A stretch of 64,000 nt of DNA from Spirogloea muscicola (GCA_009602725.1 WELB01000158.1:115993-179992); one strand, 5' to 3'; shown: positions 35,474 to 48,153, counted from the stretch's first letter. Notes: generated by a model not told the origin, from the letters alone. Translations and numbers: made by a program.

Positions 35474-38400
35474 ATGGCCGACGACGACGAGCGCACGGAG
35501 TATGAGGACCACGCGGTGGACTACTCAGACGACGCCGGCAACGACGGCGAGGACCCAGATGCGGAGGACGACGGGAAGCAGGCGGGCATCGAGCTTGCGG
35601 ACGAGGATGCTGGCATGGCTGAGGATGACGGCGGCCCTGAGGATGACGATGGACGGGCTGTGGAGGAAAAGAGAGCGGAGGAGGCGGCAGGTGATGGTGC
35701 GCAAGCCTCCGCCGTCGAGGCCGCAGGCGCGCCGGATGAGGAGATGAAGGAGGAGAAGAAGAAAGCGCCGCCCATCAGTGCCGACGATCCCACATCGCAA
35801 CCGCCGCACGGCTCGGAGGTGTTTGTCGGCGGCATCCCCAAGGACACGACAGAGGCGGATCTGCGCGCCTTCTGCTCCCCTGCCGGTGACGTCTACGGGG
35901 TACCCCCCTGATCCCTGTTCAGCTGCCTGAGGTCCCCTGTCAAGGGCTGCAAGCTCGGTGTACATTGCCATTTCACCCATCATTGTCATTGCAGGAAGAG
36001 AAAGGCCTGAGGAAAAGCATCGCATCGAATCATGCAACTGCCAGTTTGCCATCTGCTCGTCCCTAAGACCGCCTGCCTGCGAGCAGGTGCGCATCGGCAA
36101 GGACAAGGAGTCGGGCCAGAACAAGCCATTTGCTTTCGTCACCTTCACCAATCGGGAGAGCGCCGAGAAGGCCATGGCGACCCTGTCAGAATCGGCGGAG
36201 CTCAAGGTGTGCCTTAGGAGGAGAGGCCTGACCTGGCCACTGCCCCGCCGCAAAGCGGGCTCAGGGCTTGCTGCTGGTAGCAAGACAGATCCGCCTCAAG
36301 CTGCCACCCAGGGCTTGAGGCGTCTTGCAGTACTTCAGTGTTCGTGGTCAGGTTGCACATTGCAGCGAGTGGACAAAGACAGAGAACTGAGCACTTTGTC
36401 TTGTAAGACTGCACGGCAGGCAATCTGACAAAGTTGCATGCCGAGGCTGCGCGCACATGCCACTGACAGACGGATGGCCAGTGCAGGGCAAGAAGGTGCG
36501 TGTTACGCACTCGCAGTCGAAGCATCGGATTTTTGTTGGGAATGTTCCCAAGGCCTGGTCCAAAGAGGACTTCGAGAAGGCCCTCAAGGACTCCAATGTC
36601 GGCGTCACCGGCATCGAGTTGCTCCAGGTATTGTGAAAGCCCTGAGAATAAACCACCTGGCTCCAGTTGCTCATGGCCGTCAACAGAGGGGCTGTTGCCT
36701 GATCAAGGACTGTCCCCACGTCTGCCTGCGCTGCTCGTGGAACTAGGGATGCTGTGTGGAAGAGCGCGCTACTCCTGTGGTGGGGGGAAGAGCCATTTCA
36801 GATCGAAGAGCACTACAATCACAATCTGAAGGCCAGAGGCTCACATGCGGCGCCTTCTCTCAACTGCCTTTCAGGATCCTAACCAGCCCGACAGAAACAG
36901 AGGCTTTGCTTTTCTGGAGTATCACAACCACGCGTGCGCCGAGCAGTCCAGGAGGAACATGACCAAGCCTACCTTCAGGCTCGATGGCTACACCCCAACT
37001 GTCAGCTGGGCAGAGAGCAAGGCAGAGCCAGATGCTGCCGCCATGGCCCAGGTACTGCTCATGCAGTTCGTTCTGCTCGAGCAGAGCCATGCAATTCAGC
37101 TTTCCAACTTTCTGGCAGTGACTCATGCATCACCTTGATACTGCAGGTGAAGGTGGTGTATGTCAAGAACTTGACAGAGACGACGACTGAAGAGCAGTTG
37201 CAAGAGCTCTTTGAGGAGTTTTGGCGAGGTACAGAAGGTTGTTCTACCTCTTCCCAAGCCAGGCCAGAGCAAGCGCGACTTTGGTTTTGTCCACTTTTCT
37301 GAGAGGAGCCAAGCCTTGGCTGCTTGCGAGAAGTCACACAAGCTGGAGTTGAATGGTACGTATGATTTGCAGAGGCCCTCCCGTCGTTGATGTTCTTGCT
37401 GATACCACTTCTAGGCTTCTAGAGCAGCTGCTTTGGATTGTGTCGGTCAGTCTTGCAGCTCCCTTTCATTTGGGTTCAAGTCGTGTTACCAAGCTGTAGC
37501 TCAAGCACTGGTGGCTGGCATGACACCCCTGCAGTGTGTACCACTTCGTTGCCTCTTTTTCATGAGTTGTCATGAATACACCAGAGCACAAGCAGCATGA
37601 GCTGGCTCTAGTCTAGCTCTGGACCAGTGTGCACTCCACCTCGTGCATTGCTGTGAACTCCTTCAGGCAAGACTCTGGAGGTCTCGCTGGCGAAGCCTCT
37701 TCAAGATAAGTCGAGGGCAAGTGCAGCATATGATTCTCCGCCACAAGGGAGGCCCGGTCTCCTTCAACAGGGTGGAAGAAGCGGAGCTTATGGGGGAGGT
37801 CGGGCGCCATATGGAGGGGGCAGGGATGGAGGCCTTCACGGTGGCTACATGGCTGTGAGTGCTCTGCGGCCATTGCACATAGATTGTGGAATACTGTCTA
37901 ACCACTTGCCTTGCTAACTCTACTACGATATGTCCCATATTTACTCATGATGAAGGTGAGGGTATCACTCAGGTTTGGCATGTTGCTGCTCACGAAGCTT
38001 ACATGCTTCACGTTGAGCCTTGACACTAGAGTTCACTGAATGCTGTCTCCTTATTTTGAGGGATTGGCACGGCTGTGGCTGCACCTCTTTGAGCAGGCTC
38101 CAGGACCTATAATTCTCGGACGCGGATCTGTGCCGATGGGCATGGTGATGGTACCCATGATATTACCAGACGGTCGAGTGGGCTATGTGTTGTGAGGCCC
38201 CAACACTCATACACACTCTGTCATGATGCATGAATGCTTTGTAGAGTGATCTTTGCACCTGCTTGAATCAGCGCCTAGGTGTAGTTATGTCGCCGGCAAG
38301 AGCAGCTTATACCACAGTTGCTTTGCTATGCTGATCTGTGGTTTTCGTGTGTCCGTTGCTGGTGACAGTCAACCTGGGGATGCAGCTCCCCCACTCATGC

Positions 38401-38480
38401 AGGGAGGTGGAAGAGGTGGGCCGATGCCATATGGGGGCAGAGGTGACCCCATCCTTGGGAGGCGCTATCGGCCTTATTGA
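35474..38480 (+). CDS. Three-RRM hnRNP-Q/R-like RNA-binding protein
   Basis: Nuclear or shuttling RNA-binding protein. Exons 35474-35899, 36087-36206, 36487-36627, 36875-37051, 37147-37355, 37667-37854, 38097-38191 and 38369-38480 give about 488 aa. A ~115-residue acidic N-terminus (DDDERTEYEDHAVDYSDD) precedes RRM1 (EVFVGGIPKDTTEADLRAF; KPFAFVTFTNRESAEKAM), RRM2 (HRIFVGNVPKAWSKEDF; RGFAFLEYHNHACAEQ) and RRM3 (VKVVYVKNLTETTTEEQL; RDFGFVHFSERSQALAA). A Gly/Arg/Tyr-rich tail follows, ending GRRYRPY as in plant hnRNP-Q-like proteins. In exon 5 a run of four T at 37219-37222 breaks the frame; reading it as three T restores a perfect RRM3. Either a sequencing insertion or a real lesion explains this. 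The rest of the gene is intact, which favours error. Confidence 0.9.
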
Positions 38481-38734
38481 GGCCCTGCATACGGAATATC
38501 TTGTGTGCGCTGGGGATTTTAGTTCACTTGTCCAATGGTGTAACTCCTGTGGAAGGGGAACAAACTCTAGCCAGACGGTCTTGGCATTGCCAACCCAGAG
38601 GTCGTCACTGGAAGTCTCAAGCGCTGAGTTCTCACACCACGTTGTGGAATACTCTGGTCGGGCACTTGATGGAGTGTGGGAGGTGTATGTACATCTGCAA
38701 AGGATGTGCTTCCATCCTTGAACAGTGGAAAAGT

Positions 38735-38800
38735 GGAAGGGGCTCTTCCAAAGGGGATGAGGGCTGTGAAAAGCTAGCCCAGCAATCATGGACACCAAAG
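38735..38800 (-). repeat. Hairpin module downstream of the RNA-binding protein gene
   Basis: GGCTCTTCCAAAGGGGATGA, then GGGCTGTGAAAAGCTAGCCC, then AGCAATCATGGAC: a diverged minus-orientation copy of the long module. Confidence 0.5.
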
Positions 38801-40869
38801 GGCCGAAAGAGAAGGCGCTAAAGCCACAAAGCTGTGCAAGTGGTCGCAGCGATTGGGAGCTCGGTACAGTAGCCGTGGCCTCATGCGAGCAGACACTCGT
38901 GCTTGTGGCGGGGACGCGTGCTAGCGAAGCCCGAGTATCGATGATTAACGCACATTCCCACCATCAACTTGCTAAATGCATAACGTCGCCAGGGCAGCTT
39001 TGGGCCGGGCGGGCCGTCAGCACGTGACCGTACGGAGCATAGCCCAGCCCTGCGCGCCGAGCAGAGGTGGGCGCCAATGACTGCCGCGATCCGCGGCCGC
39101 GTCGTCGACCCGGCGGGCAGGACGCGGAGAATCGGGGAATTCAGTCCGGCTTGCGCAGGGGAGTTGCCCGAAAGCGGGAAGCCGGCTGGCTGCGCCGGGG
39201 GCGGCCGGGCCCAAAACTGCAGGCGGCGAGCGCGCCGAGCCCGCCAGGGTGGATACCACGTGGACGCCACCTCGGACGAGGTGCCTGCGTGGCGGGCGGG
39301 CCCGTCCGCCGTGGCGGGGGCGGGCGCCGCCAACGGCTCCCGCAAGGGTGGGACCCGGTCAAAGGGGGATGGCGACCGCGCGCCGGCCCGGACCGGGACC
39401 TCCGGGGGAAGGCGGCTGGGAAATCAACAGCTCGTCGTCCTCCAGCGGAAAGAATCCATCCAATTCCAAAAGAAGATCGGAAGCTGTTGGAAGAGATTGG
39501 ATGGGGACTGAGAGCTCTTCTTTGCAATGTGGGGCGATGGCTGCAAATAGAGCTAGCGTTCTCCCAAATGGGGGCCATGGAGATTGAGAACGCCTCCCAA
39601 AGGAAGAAGGGGGCGAGGGCCGTGAGAAGCAAGTGGCTCTTCCAGGGGCCGTGGAAGATGAGCCAGGTCTTCCTCTATGGGCGAGCCCTTTCTTCCAGAG
39701 AAGAAGCAGCTCGTCCCGAGGGGGCGCGAGAACCCAGGGCCGTGACAGAATGTGGAACGAGGAGAAGCGCCAGCCCGGGCGAGGAGAGAGGCGCGGTAAC
39801 GGGAATGGATGGCCGGAGGGGAGAGAGGAGGAGGGGGGAGGAGAGAGGCTATCCGGGGGGCGAGGAGGGTGGCGGTGCCCCTTTGACCAGCCGGGCCCCC
39901 CTCCCCGCAACGGCTGCTGCCGGGCGCCCGATCGGGCCCGGACCCACGAACGAGAGCCTCGCCAGCCCAGCGCCCACCATCTCGGAGCGGCGCCTCCTCC
40001 GGCGCTTGCCGCCTCTGCTGCGGCGGCGCTGCCCGGCGGAGGTCGCCATTGCTGCGAGCCCTCCCAGCGCGGGCTGCCGGTCGCTGAGCGAGGCTGTGCT
40101 GGCCGTCAGAGAGGGCGGCGAGTGCTGCGGCGGGCGAGGAGAGGGCCCAGAGGACGAGGGCGTGCCGCAGGTCCAGTTGGGCGGCCGCCTGCTGGCCCAC
40201 TAAGGCGGCGCAGCAGAGGGTGGCCAGCGCCGGCCCGTGCCGGTCGGCGAGAATGGGCGCGGCCCGCTAGCGGCTGCGCGGAAGAAGGCATTCTGCAGCG
40301 TTGGTGTCCCGTGACCTCCGCATGCTCGTCCGGAAGCGCTTCTGGATGCTGGCCTGCTCTCAGAACAGACGAGCAGGTTCGCGGTCAGAGCCCACGGAGC
40401 TGGTGCTTCTTGCATCCCTCTTGGCCGTCTCTGGCCGTCTCCCTCCCTCCTTGGTTGTCACCTGTGAGCACCCTGTCCCGACTGCGTGCTGAGGCCCGGC
40501 ACTGTGGTGGCGTCCGTGCCGCGTGTTGCTCCAGCTGTGTGAGCACCTGTGGCTGCCAGCAGCGCAAGAGTGCTGAGAAGAGGGGGTGAGCAGGAGAGGG
40601 GGCCTACAACACCTCACGACGCTTGAGGTCTCGCCGAATGTGCTGATCACTGCACGGGCAAGTTCCATGGGGGGACTGCAGCGCAGGAGACCATGTGTCG
40701 CCCAAGCGGGCAAGGGCGCGGCTGCTGTTGTCAGCTTCTCTGCGGCGCTACAGCTGCTTCTGCTGTCCTCTGCAGCAGGCAAGCTCCTTGTGCCGACTGC
40801 TGCAAGAGCGTGAATCTGAGGATACTGGGTGCTCTTGCAGATTACTTCGTGCAATCAGGCTAACAAGAA
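38801..40869. other. GC-rich spacer with diverged modules, no firm gene
   Basis: Long open frames occur on both strands at 39067-40203 and 39553-40200. They are Arg/Gly/Pro-rich, overlap each other and resemble no family, as expected by chance in GC-rich DNA. At 39520-39690 are weak hairpin-module remains (CTCCCAAATGGGGGCCATGG; CTCTATGGGCGAGCCC). CCACGTGG occurs at 39256-39263. A frame at 40667-40811 with a hydrophobic run (SFSAALQLLLLSSAAG) could be an alternative first exon of the next gene, but its splice phase does not fit simply. Confidence 0.4.
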
Positions 40870-42504
40870 ATGCCCTCCCATCCAAGCTTTATATTTTGCT
40901 TCTGCTTCTGCCACATGCTGCGAGCAGCCGCAGGTTTATCTCACTGCGATGCGGTCTTGTGCTTGTGTGCAGGACCCGTGACTGCAGCAGCACCTGCGCC
41001 CATGCCACGGCCAAGTGAGTTGCTCGGAGAAAGACTTGGCTCTGGTGTCGAGTAGGACGCTCGACCGTAAGTGGCCGTGCAGTGAGTAAGGGAAGCTGGG
41101 CTGCAGAGTTTGGGTTGTAGACACGAGGAGGTCTCGGACAAAAATACTGGAGGGTGCAGCTTGTCTGCCTCAGCCTGCAGGCTCACACTGTGCTTGCTTC
41201 TCTTTACTCTCGTCTCCTTTTGCACTTGGGGCCCTTGTGTCAGTCGACTGCGACTACACGCATGGAAGCTGGGTGTACGATACGTCGGCGGCGCGCTACT
41301 CGGGCTGGACCTGCCCCTGGATTCGTAGCACGTACAATTGCGATAAAAACAACCGCTGGAACTCCAACTACAAAAATTTCCGGTGGCAGGCCAAGCAGTG
41401 CAAGCTGCCGGCCTTTGACTCAATGAAGTTCCTCAAGATGATGAAGAACAAGGCGAGGACACTCTCCATCTCACGCTACAGGATGGCCGACTGCCGACGG
41501 CTGCCGACTCTGTGCAACAGCTGATGATTGACGGGTGCGGCCACTGTCGCTTGCAGGTCGTGTGCCTGGTTGGGGACTCGCTCATGCGCAATTTCCAGGA
41601 GTCGCTGCTCTGTCTTATCAGCGCCGACCCGAAGGTCAACATGGAGGTTTGCTCCCCTGCAATCCTGGCAGACCTGAAAATGGATCGTGATGAAAGCCTG
41701 CATTGCAAGGCTTGATTGCTGCAAATCTCAAGGCTGATAAATTGGTCACTGCTGGCAATGGTGGCGGCGATTGCGCAGCATTGGACGGGCCAGGTGGGCC
41801 CCAATATTATGGGCGGCGTGATTGTACAGCCGCACAATGTGGTCATTGTCACGGCGCCGACATCGTACCTCGTGCAGGCGTTCCAGATGTCAGCTAAGAA
41901 CCATGGGTACACAGTGAACCTGGATGTGCCAGATACGTCGTGGGGGCCCGCGCTGCACGCAATCGACGTGCTTGTCTTCATGGGCGGGCACTGGTACCAG
42001 CAGCAGCCGCCGGGCCGCATGTCACCGAATATCTACCGCCTAAAGGGCAAGCCCGTGGCGGGCATCAGCGACCTGCGGGCGTACGCCCAAGCTCTGACGA
42101 CCATCCGGGACTTCGTGATGGGCTCTAGCTGGGGCGGCCTTGCCTACTACATGTCCTATAGCCCGACCATGCGCATCTCCGGATCAGGCAGTGACGGGAC
42201 GTGCGGCTCTGGGCCCCTGTCAGACAGTGCTGTTGCCGCGCTGGAGCTGTCTGACGGCGCGTACCCATACGTGCAGACGGAGCGTGGCGTGCTAAGGTCG
42301 TCCGCCATACGCCTGCTGTCGATCACGCACCTCTCCACTTACCGCCCTGAAGGCCACCTTGGTATTTTCTTCGAGGCGCCCAAGAAGAAGATCGCGCTTG
42401 GTCAATCCATGGACTGCACACACTGGTGCCTGCCAGGCGTGCCGGATGCGTGGGTCGACGCCTGGTGGTACAACCTTGGCCTGGAGCCCAGTCTCCATGA
42501 TTGA
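40870..42504 (+). CDS. Trichome-birefringence-like (TBL/PMR5) O-acetyltransferase-type protein
   Basis: Plant-type GDSL/SGNH-related family that O-acetylates wall polysaccharides in the Golgi. Exons 40870-41014, 41244-41452, 41557-41646 and 41779-42504 give about 389 aa. The PMR5N domain is clear (CDYTHGSWVYD, CPWIRSTYNC, FRWQAKQCKLPAFD). The catalytic GDS block CLVGDSLMRNFQESLLCL and the C-terminal DxxH block DCTHWCLPGVPDAW are both present, so the active site looks complete. The intron 41453-41556 fits only with a GC donor (AAG|GCGAGG). The N-terminus is uncertain: the chosen ATG gives a hydrophobic Cys-rich leader and a Pro/Ala linker, but another first exon upstream is possible. The acceptor polysaccharide cannot be told from sequence. 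Confidence 0.85.
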
Positions 42505-42911
42505 TTCAAGCTGAGCAGCAGATCAAGCTGCAACCTGCCTTATTAGCGCATACGGCTGCTTCAGCCAAACTTTAGGATACTTATTTTCAAGACAGACAAG
42601 CATGCAATGGCCATTGCAGCAGCTGCAAGTCAACCTGACTGGAAGCCACAATAGCACGCCTCTCAATCTGCGCACATGGACAAGCTGTGATGAGCAGGTC
42701 GACCATGTAGGCCCACTGATTACGCTCTCTCAAAAGTCGGACTGGACGCCTCCCTTTCACCAGTCATTGGATGCCGTTTGCACCAGATAACCTCAGAGTG
42801 TCATCGACAGCATGCTGCAGGACTGTGTGGAGGGCAACCATTGCATACCAACCCTTTCTTGGGGGGACTCAAGATGTGCGCTATTAAGTGTAGACCTGAC
42901 TAAATTTTTCA

Positions 42912-44875
42912 TCAGCAAGTAATGGCCTCCTGCTGTAGCAGTTCTGGGGCTTGCTGTGGCACTTTTTCCCCAGCCTCTGACAGCTGTGCAGCATAAATAT
43001 CATGCAGTAATGTTCCACGGGTTGGAGGTATCCTAGAGCCGGTCCTTCGTACTCGAAACCCCATGCGTCTCATTTCTGCCAAAACCTCCGCCGCGCGATC
43101 AGCCTGGCCTGCACGCTCCCAAGCTGCCAGCAACTCCTGGCACATAGCCGCATCCTTTGGGATACCCTGAGCAGCCATGTCTGCCAGCAGCTTCTGCATC
43201 TTCTCTAGCGCCCCGGCCCGCGCATGTGCCTTCACGAGCGACCCGTATGCGGCCAGGAGGGAGGAGGAACTGGCTCCGCGTCCGCCAGCCATCTCGTCAA
43301 GGCACTCCTGCGCCCTGTCAAGCTCACCCGCCGACGCCAAAGCTTCGATCATGGATGTGTAGACATGCGCGTCGGCAAGCGCCGCGTCGCGGCTGTCCTG
43401 GAACACGCGCTCAGCCTTGGCAGGACTACCGCAGAGGCCATAGCCACGGATGAGGATTGAGTATGTGTGAGCCGATAGTGCAATTCTGCGCTCCACCATG
43501 GCCTGCAGCGCGGCCTCCATGGGCTCCTGCAGAATCCACGTTGAGTGATTACCAAGTGGAAGTGGTTGTCGGATGGATTTTGTGGTGGATGTTTTGAAGT
43601 TAGCCAGGTATAGGTACACTAAAGTGCAGAAGAAGCATGGCTGCTGGGATCTGAGCCAATCTTTCTAGTGCAGACATAGCATTGTCTGGTGATATCTCAA
43701 AACCTTTTGTGAAAACTAATGTTCACTGCTGTGAGCGTGTCAGCCGCTCTTTCGACAAGTGTGTTGACTTGACAGCGAAAGCATCTCAGCTATCATCATT
43801 CGAGAAGACAATTGTGCCTGACCCTACGAATAGGCAGAAAGCAATCTGGAACGTCAAGCAAGGGAAAGACATCGCCTTTCATTGGACAAAGAGTTTCACA
43901 CTCCGCACTGTTAAGCTCAACTCACCTCCTGCCCTGCTCTTCCGTATGCCTCCAGGAGGCTATTGTATGTCCACGCGTCGGGGTTGAGCCCAGCGTCCAG
44001 CATACGCTGCAAGCTCCGCATCATGCCACTGAGATCGTGCGCCTGTGCATACCCTCGGATGACTGCATTGTGCACGAGCTGATTTGCCATGCAGCCAGCA
44101 CGCGCCATTTCCTCCACGACTGCTTCCATCCTCGCGGTGTTGGGCACACGACCATACGCCTTAATCACAGAGCAGTACGTGTACTGTGCAACCAGGTCAC
44201 AGAGAAAGAAATGCTCAGCAGTGACGTGGAAAAGAGCTTGCGGCATTCAGGGCATTGTGGTCGCAGCATCATGCGAGAGCGTGTGGCATTTCAAAGAAGA
44301 GGCTGAACTCGCAACAAGGGTTAAGTTTTGGAAAACTATAGTATGCGGGCTTGTCTGTCCTTGCTGGGCGGGGACAAGGGCCAAGGCAGCTGCGAGCACG
44401 CACCACGTCTGGTACCAGACCCTGGTCCCGCATCTCCTGCAGCAGCCCCTCGGCCTCCGCCAGCATGCCTGCAGCCCCCACTGCATCGATTGCCGTGTTG
44501 AAGGTGACCACGTCCGGCCTGCGCAAACGCAGCCAGCAAACTCTCGACTGTGACTAGGAGGCGCATCAGTATCAGTGTGCTCGTGTGTGCAGCCACGAGT
44601 TGCACCGCTCACGGGCGGGCATTTCACCTGCAGGCCTCGCTGCACTGCATGCGCCGGAGGAGGTCGACGGCCTTGCCGATGCGCCCAGCTGCCGCGAGCG
44701 CCTTGAGGAGGGCGTTGCACACTGCGGTGTCGGGCTGGCAGCCCTCCGCCTGCATCTGGAGCAGGAAGGACCAGGCGAGGTCCACCTCCCGCGCCCGGCC
44801 CGCAATGCCAATCACCTTGGCGTACCACCTCGTGTCGGGCCGGTACCACGGCTGACGGCGGATCCACTCGAACGT
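42912..44875 (-). CDS. Pentatricopeptide repeat (PPR) protein, N-terminus not found
   Basis: Organelle-type RNA-binding helical-repeat protein. Recognised exons are 44628-44875, 44404-44518, 43926-44183 and 42912-43526, all in phase, giving about 412 aa. PPR motifs are evident in tandem: PDTAVCNALLKALAAAGRIG, PDVVTFNTAIDAVGAAGML, PDVYTYCSVIKAYGRV, NQLVHNAVIRGYAQAHD, PDAWTYNSLLEAYGRAGQ, SAHTYSILIRGYGLCG and DAHVYTSMIEALASAGEL. A tail rich in Arg then Gln/Glu follows, with no E/DYW editing domain. The most 5' exon opens directly with TFEWIRRQPWYRPDTRWYAK. No transit peptide or start codon is identifiable between it and 45.3 kb, so the gene is 5'-incomplete here. See the note on the 45-kb junction. 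Confidence 0.85.
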
Positions 44876-45108
44876 CTGCAGGGCAAGACGAGCGCGACGG
44901 AGGCGGCTGTGGTGAGCAGTGCACAGCGAGAGGACAGCCGATAGCTTGATGGGAAGCTTGACGACCACAACTACCACTGGCTGCACTGGCTGTGCTAAAG
45001 CAGCAGGTTATGCAGCAGCAGCAGCAAGCATCAGCAATATGAGACAATCTTGGCACAACAGCAACTGTAAGCCAGGTGAAAAAGCCAAGCAAATCCTCCC
45101 ACTTCCAG

Positions 45109-45143
45109 CACCTCCCCTCCCTCCCTCCCTCCCTCCCTCCCTC
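45109..45143. repeat. (CCCT)n microsatellite
   Basis: About eight CTCC units in a row. It lies between the 5'-incomplete PPR gene and the 5'-incomplete HCF101 gene; the 44876-45306 interval otherwise holds no recognisable exon. Confidence 0.85.
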
Positions 45144-45306
45144 CTCTTTCCTTACTGAGATCTTTGTATGGTGTTGCTTACATGACATTCACATCACATC
45201 CAGTGACTAATGTAACTAGCTGAGGCTTCCATTAGTAGCCGGAATCGTATCCTGCCAAGCCCGAGCCCTGACGTATGGCACCCTGCCTCTCCAAGCGAGC
45301 GTGCAG

Positions 45307-46770
45307 GGTGGCGTCGGCAAGTCCACGGTCGCCGTCAACCTCGCGTACGCGCTCTACGGCATGGGCGCGCGCGTCGGCATCTTCGACGCCGACGTCTACG
45401 GCCCCTCCCTGCCCACCATGGTCTCGCCAGACGTGCGCGTCCTCCAGATGGACGCGGAGACGCGCGCCATCACGCCGACCGAGTACCACGGCGTGAAGCT
45501 GGTGTCGTTCGGGTTCGCCGGTCAGGGCAGCGCCATCATGCGCGGGCCCATGGTTTCCGGCGTCGTCAACCAGCTCCTCACTACCACCGCTTGGTGCGCC
45601 CTCCCTCTTCCCCTCTTCCTCCCTCCTCTCTCCCTCTCATCATGGGGTCAGGTGCAGAGTTTCAGGGTCCATGGGTTCGGCTCGCCATCAGTCTGACAGA
45701 GATGGGCTGTGCTGCCGTGGAGCTGTCGGGTGCAGGGGCGACCTGGACTACCTTGTGATCGACATGCCGCCAGGCACCGGTGACATCCAGCTGACCATCT
45801 GCCAGGCGGTGCCGCTGACGGCCGCCGTCATCGTGACGACGCCGCAGAAGCTCGCCTTCATCGACGTCGCCAAGGGCGTGCGCATGTTCTCCAAGCTCAA
45901 GGTTCGCCTTTGTGCGCCTCCCCCGTCTTCCTCCTCCATCCTTCCATGTCCTCACTCTCTCACATTGTTATCGGCCTTAAGACTGAGGTTGTCATCCTGT
46001 AATTGACAAAGATGTTGGGCTGAGGCTTCTAATGACTCCTTATTGACCTGAGATTGTAAGGTGTGTAGTAGAGCATCAGTATTGTAGACAAATATGGGTT
46101 GGAATATTTAGGTTCTGGTCTACTACGATCAGGAGCTCGCATGACTCTGGGCTTGGGTGCAGATTTTGCGAGTTAGTCAAAGACTTAGAAGTTGTTGTCT
46201 ATGTTCGAGGTTTCTAGATTCTGAGCACTGGAGTGGAGAGTGAGCAGGTGCCATGTGTGGCAGTCGTGGAGAACATGTGCTATTTTGACGGTGACGAGGG
46301 CCGGCGGTACTACCCCTTTGGCCAGGGATCGGGTGCGGAGGTCGTGCGGCAGTTTGGCATCCCTCACCTCTTTGAGATGCCCATTCGGCCTGAGGTGAGA
46401 AAAACCAAAATCTTACACTGAAACCAAGATCTTGATATTAGCCGTTACTATCAAATTTCATTGATTACTGAAGTCTTATTACCTGAAGCCCTCTACATAT
46501 GAACTCAAACCCTAGACAATTATGGTTCTTGAATACTACTCCAAACGCACGTCTGTTGCTCCAAAGCTTTGGCACCACCACAGCTGCCACTTGCCTTGGC
46601 GACTCTCACAAACAGGCACCTGCTGGTGACCTGGGCTTTGCCGCAGCTGTCGGCGGCCGGCGATAGCGGCCAGCCTGAGGTCCTGAGCAACCCCGGCGGC
46701 GAGGTGGCTGCGGCCTTCTCTAGCATTGGCGCATGTGTTGTTCAGCAGTGTGCAAAGTTGCGGCAGCAAG
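45307..46770 (+). CDS. HCF101: HCF101-type Fe-S scaffold ATPase, both ends missing
   Basis: Mrp/NBP35-family P-loop protein that in plastids delivers 4Fe-4S clusters to photosystem I and other targets. Exons are 45307-45593, 45736-45901, 46248-46394 and 46647-46770. Motifs are the P-loop [121 protein letters not shown] and [13 protein letters not shown]. Residue-level agreement with plant HCF101 is very high. The sequence starts inside the Walker A motif right after a splice acceptor: the N-terminal DUF59 domain and the preceding CKG are absent upstream. It stops after RQQ: the C-terminal DUF971 domain is absent before the N at 46828. It is therefore a fragment here, although nothing inside it is damaged. 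Confidence 0.9.
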
Positions 46771-46827
46771 GTCCTTAATGTCAACCCAAACTCTCTGCTC
46801 TTAGCTTGTTGTTGTTTAGATGGTAAT

Positions 46828-47950
46828 NAGGGGGGGGAGGAGGGGGGGAGGAGGGAGGAATCCCTCACCCCCTCCCCGGCGACACATGGCTCGGTTACCA
46901 GAGGACTGTCCTCGGGTGACCGGCTCGGCGAGGAGGGAGGGGCGGCGCCGGTTGACCCGCCGCCGGGGGGCGCCCGACGGCGCGCCCCGTCGGGCCCGAC
47001 GGCCTGCGCCCGTTCAAGACGACGGCCAAGCTCCCCCCCACACGTGTCGCCGGCGCGCCGCGCCGCGCGGAGGGCGCGCCGCGTGGCCCGGCCCTCCGCG
47101 GGCCGATCTGGGGCGGGGATCGCCATCCCGCGGCGGGGATGGACGCGACCGGCCGTTAGGTGACGCTAACACTAGTGGCTAGCGTAACCGCCAGTGTTAT
47201 GTCATGTCAACGGTACTGAGTGGGGGAGGCGGGGGGCCTCCGGATAGGCCGCCCGGGCGCACGCGTGCGCCCCTGGGGCATGCCATGGTTATCCCGACAA
47301 CGTGGATTTCTGGGTTGACTGTGGTAACCCCGCTGCTGCTACAAGCCTGAAAAGGTGCCCGCCGGAGACGTTGGAGGGTGCGCGGTTACCGGGCAGGTCG
47401 GGTCGCGGTGACGGCGGCGCAGACCGCGCCGAAATCAGTGCGGCGCCGTCCGATTGGTCCGCCCCGGGACTTTGCCAGCCGTCGGATGGCCCCCGGCGCG
47501 CAAGCGGCCGCCGCCTTGGCGGCCTTGGCGGGCCCCCGCGGAGCTTGGCGCCGGCGGAATCTGCGTTAAGCTAACCGAAATCACTTAGAGCCGCCCCCGC
47601 CCCCCCTAACTCTCCCGCGCCCGTTCAACGGCTGCCCGCGTCGGGCGGCCAGCCGCCGGATAGGGCACCTATCCGACGATCACGATGTTTCCACGTGGCT
47701 CCGATTCGTGATCTCACGTGTCGATCTGCATTTCGCGGCGCGACCTTAGGAGGCCACGTACTTGAGCTGCCACGTGCGGGTTTCGTACGGGGGGTTGAGA
47801 TTCGTCCCCGGCAGCGTCAGTTGGATTGACACTTGCCTACGTCAGCGGGGGTGACACCCGCCCCGTGAGAGGCTGGGGCTGGAGTGTCGCGGGAGTGGGG
47901 GGCCCCGTCGTCGTGTAAGCGTCCTTGCGTCCTTTCTTCCGTCGTGCCTG
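46828..47950. other. Ambiguous base and extreme GC-rich block
   Basis: A single N stands at 46828 inside a G-run (GGTAATNAGGGGGGGGAGG). Base composition changes abruptly there from mixed sequence to about 1.1 kb of very GC-rich DNA with no conserved frame. A small palindrome (TAACACT...AGTGTTA) is near 47168-47197. Four ACGTG cores occur at 47691-47776 (CCACGTGG, TCACGTGT, CCACGTA, CCACGTGC), resembling a promoter for the next gene. A (CT)n run is at about 47988-48015. Confidence 0.6.
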
Positions 47951-48153
47951 TCGTCAGCGCTGATGGAAGCTAAGCTTTTCCGAGCAGCTCTCTCTCTCTC
48001 TCTCTCTCTCTCTCGCTCTTCTCTACCTCACCCTCCTCTCTGTACTTCTGACTTCCTCCTCTCAGCGGTTCCACTCATTCGCTCCCGCTCTCGCTCTCAC
48101 CTGATCAAATCCAAACCTTGGTCTGCCACTTCATTGCGCTGTGTGTGACGCCT

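Noticed and set aside
39067-40203. 378-codon plus-strand open frame overlapping a 215-codon minus-strand frame
   Set aside because: Both are Arg/Pro/Gly-rich, overlap each other on opposite strands in GC-rich DNA, contain hairpin-module remains and resemble no family.
46820-47574. Several 60-145-codon frames in the GC-rich block after the N
   Set aside because: Composition-driven, overlapping on all frames, with no conserved motif; none continues HCF101 or starts the cystinosin.
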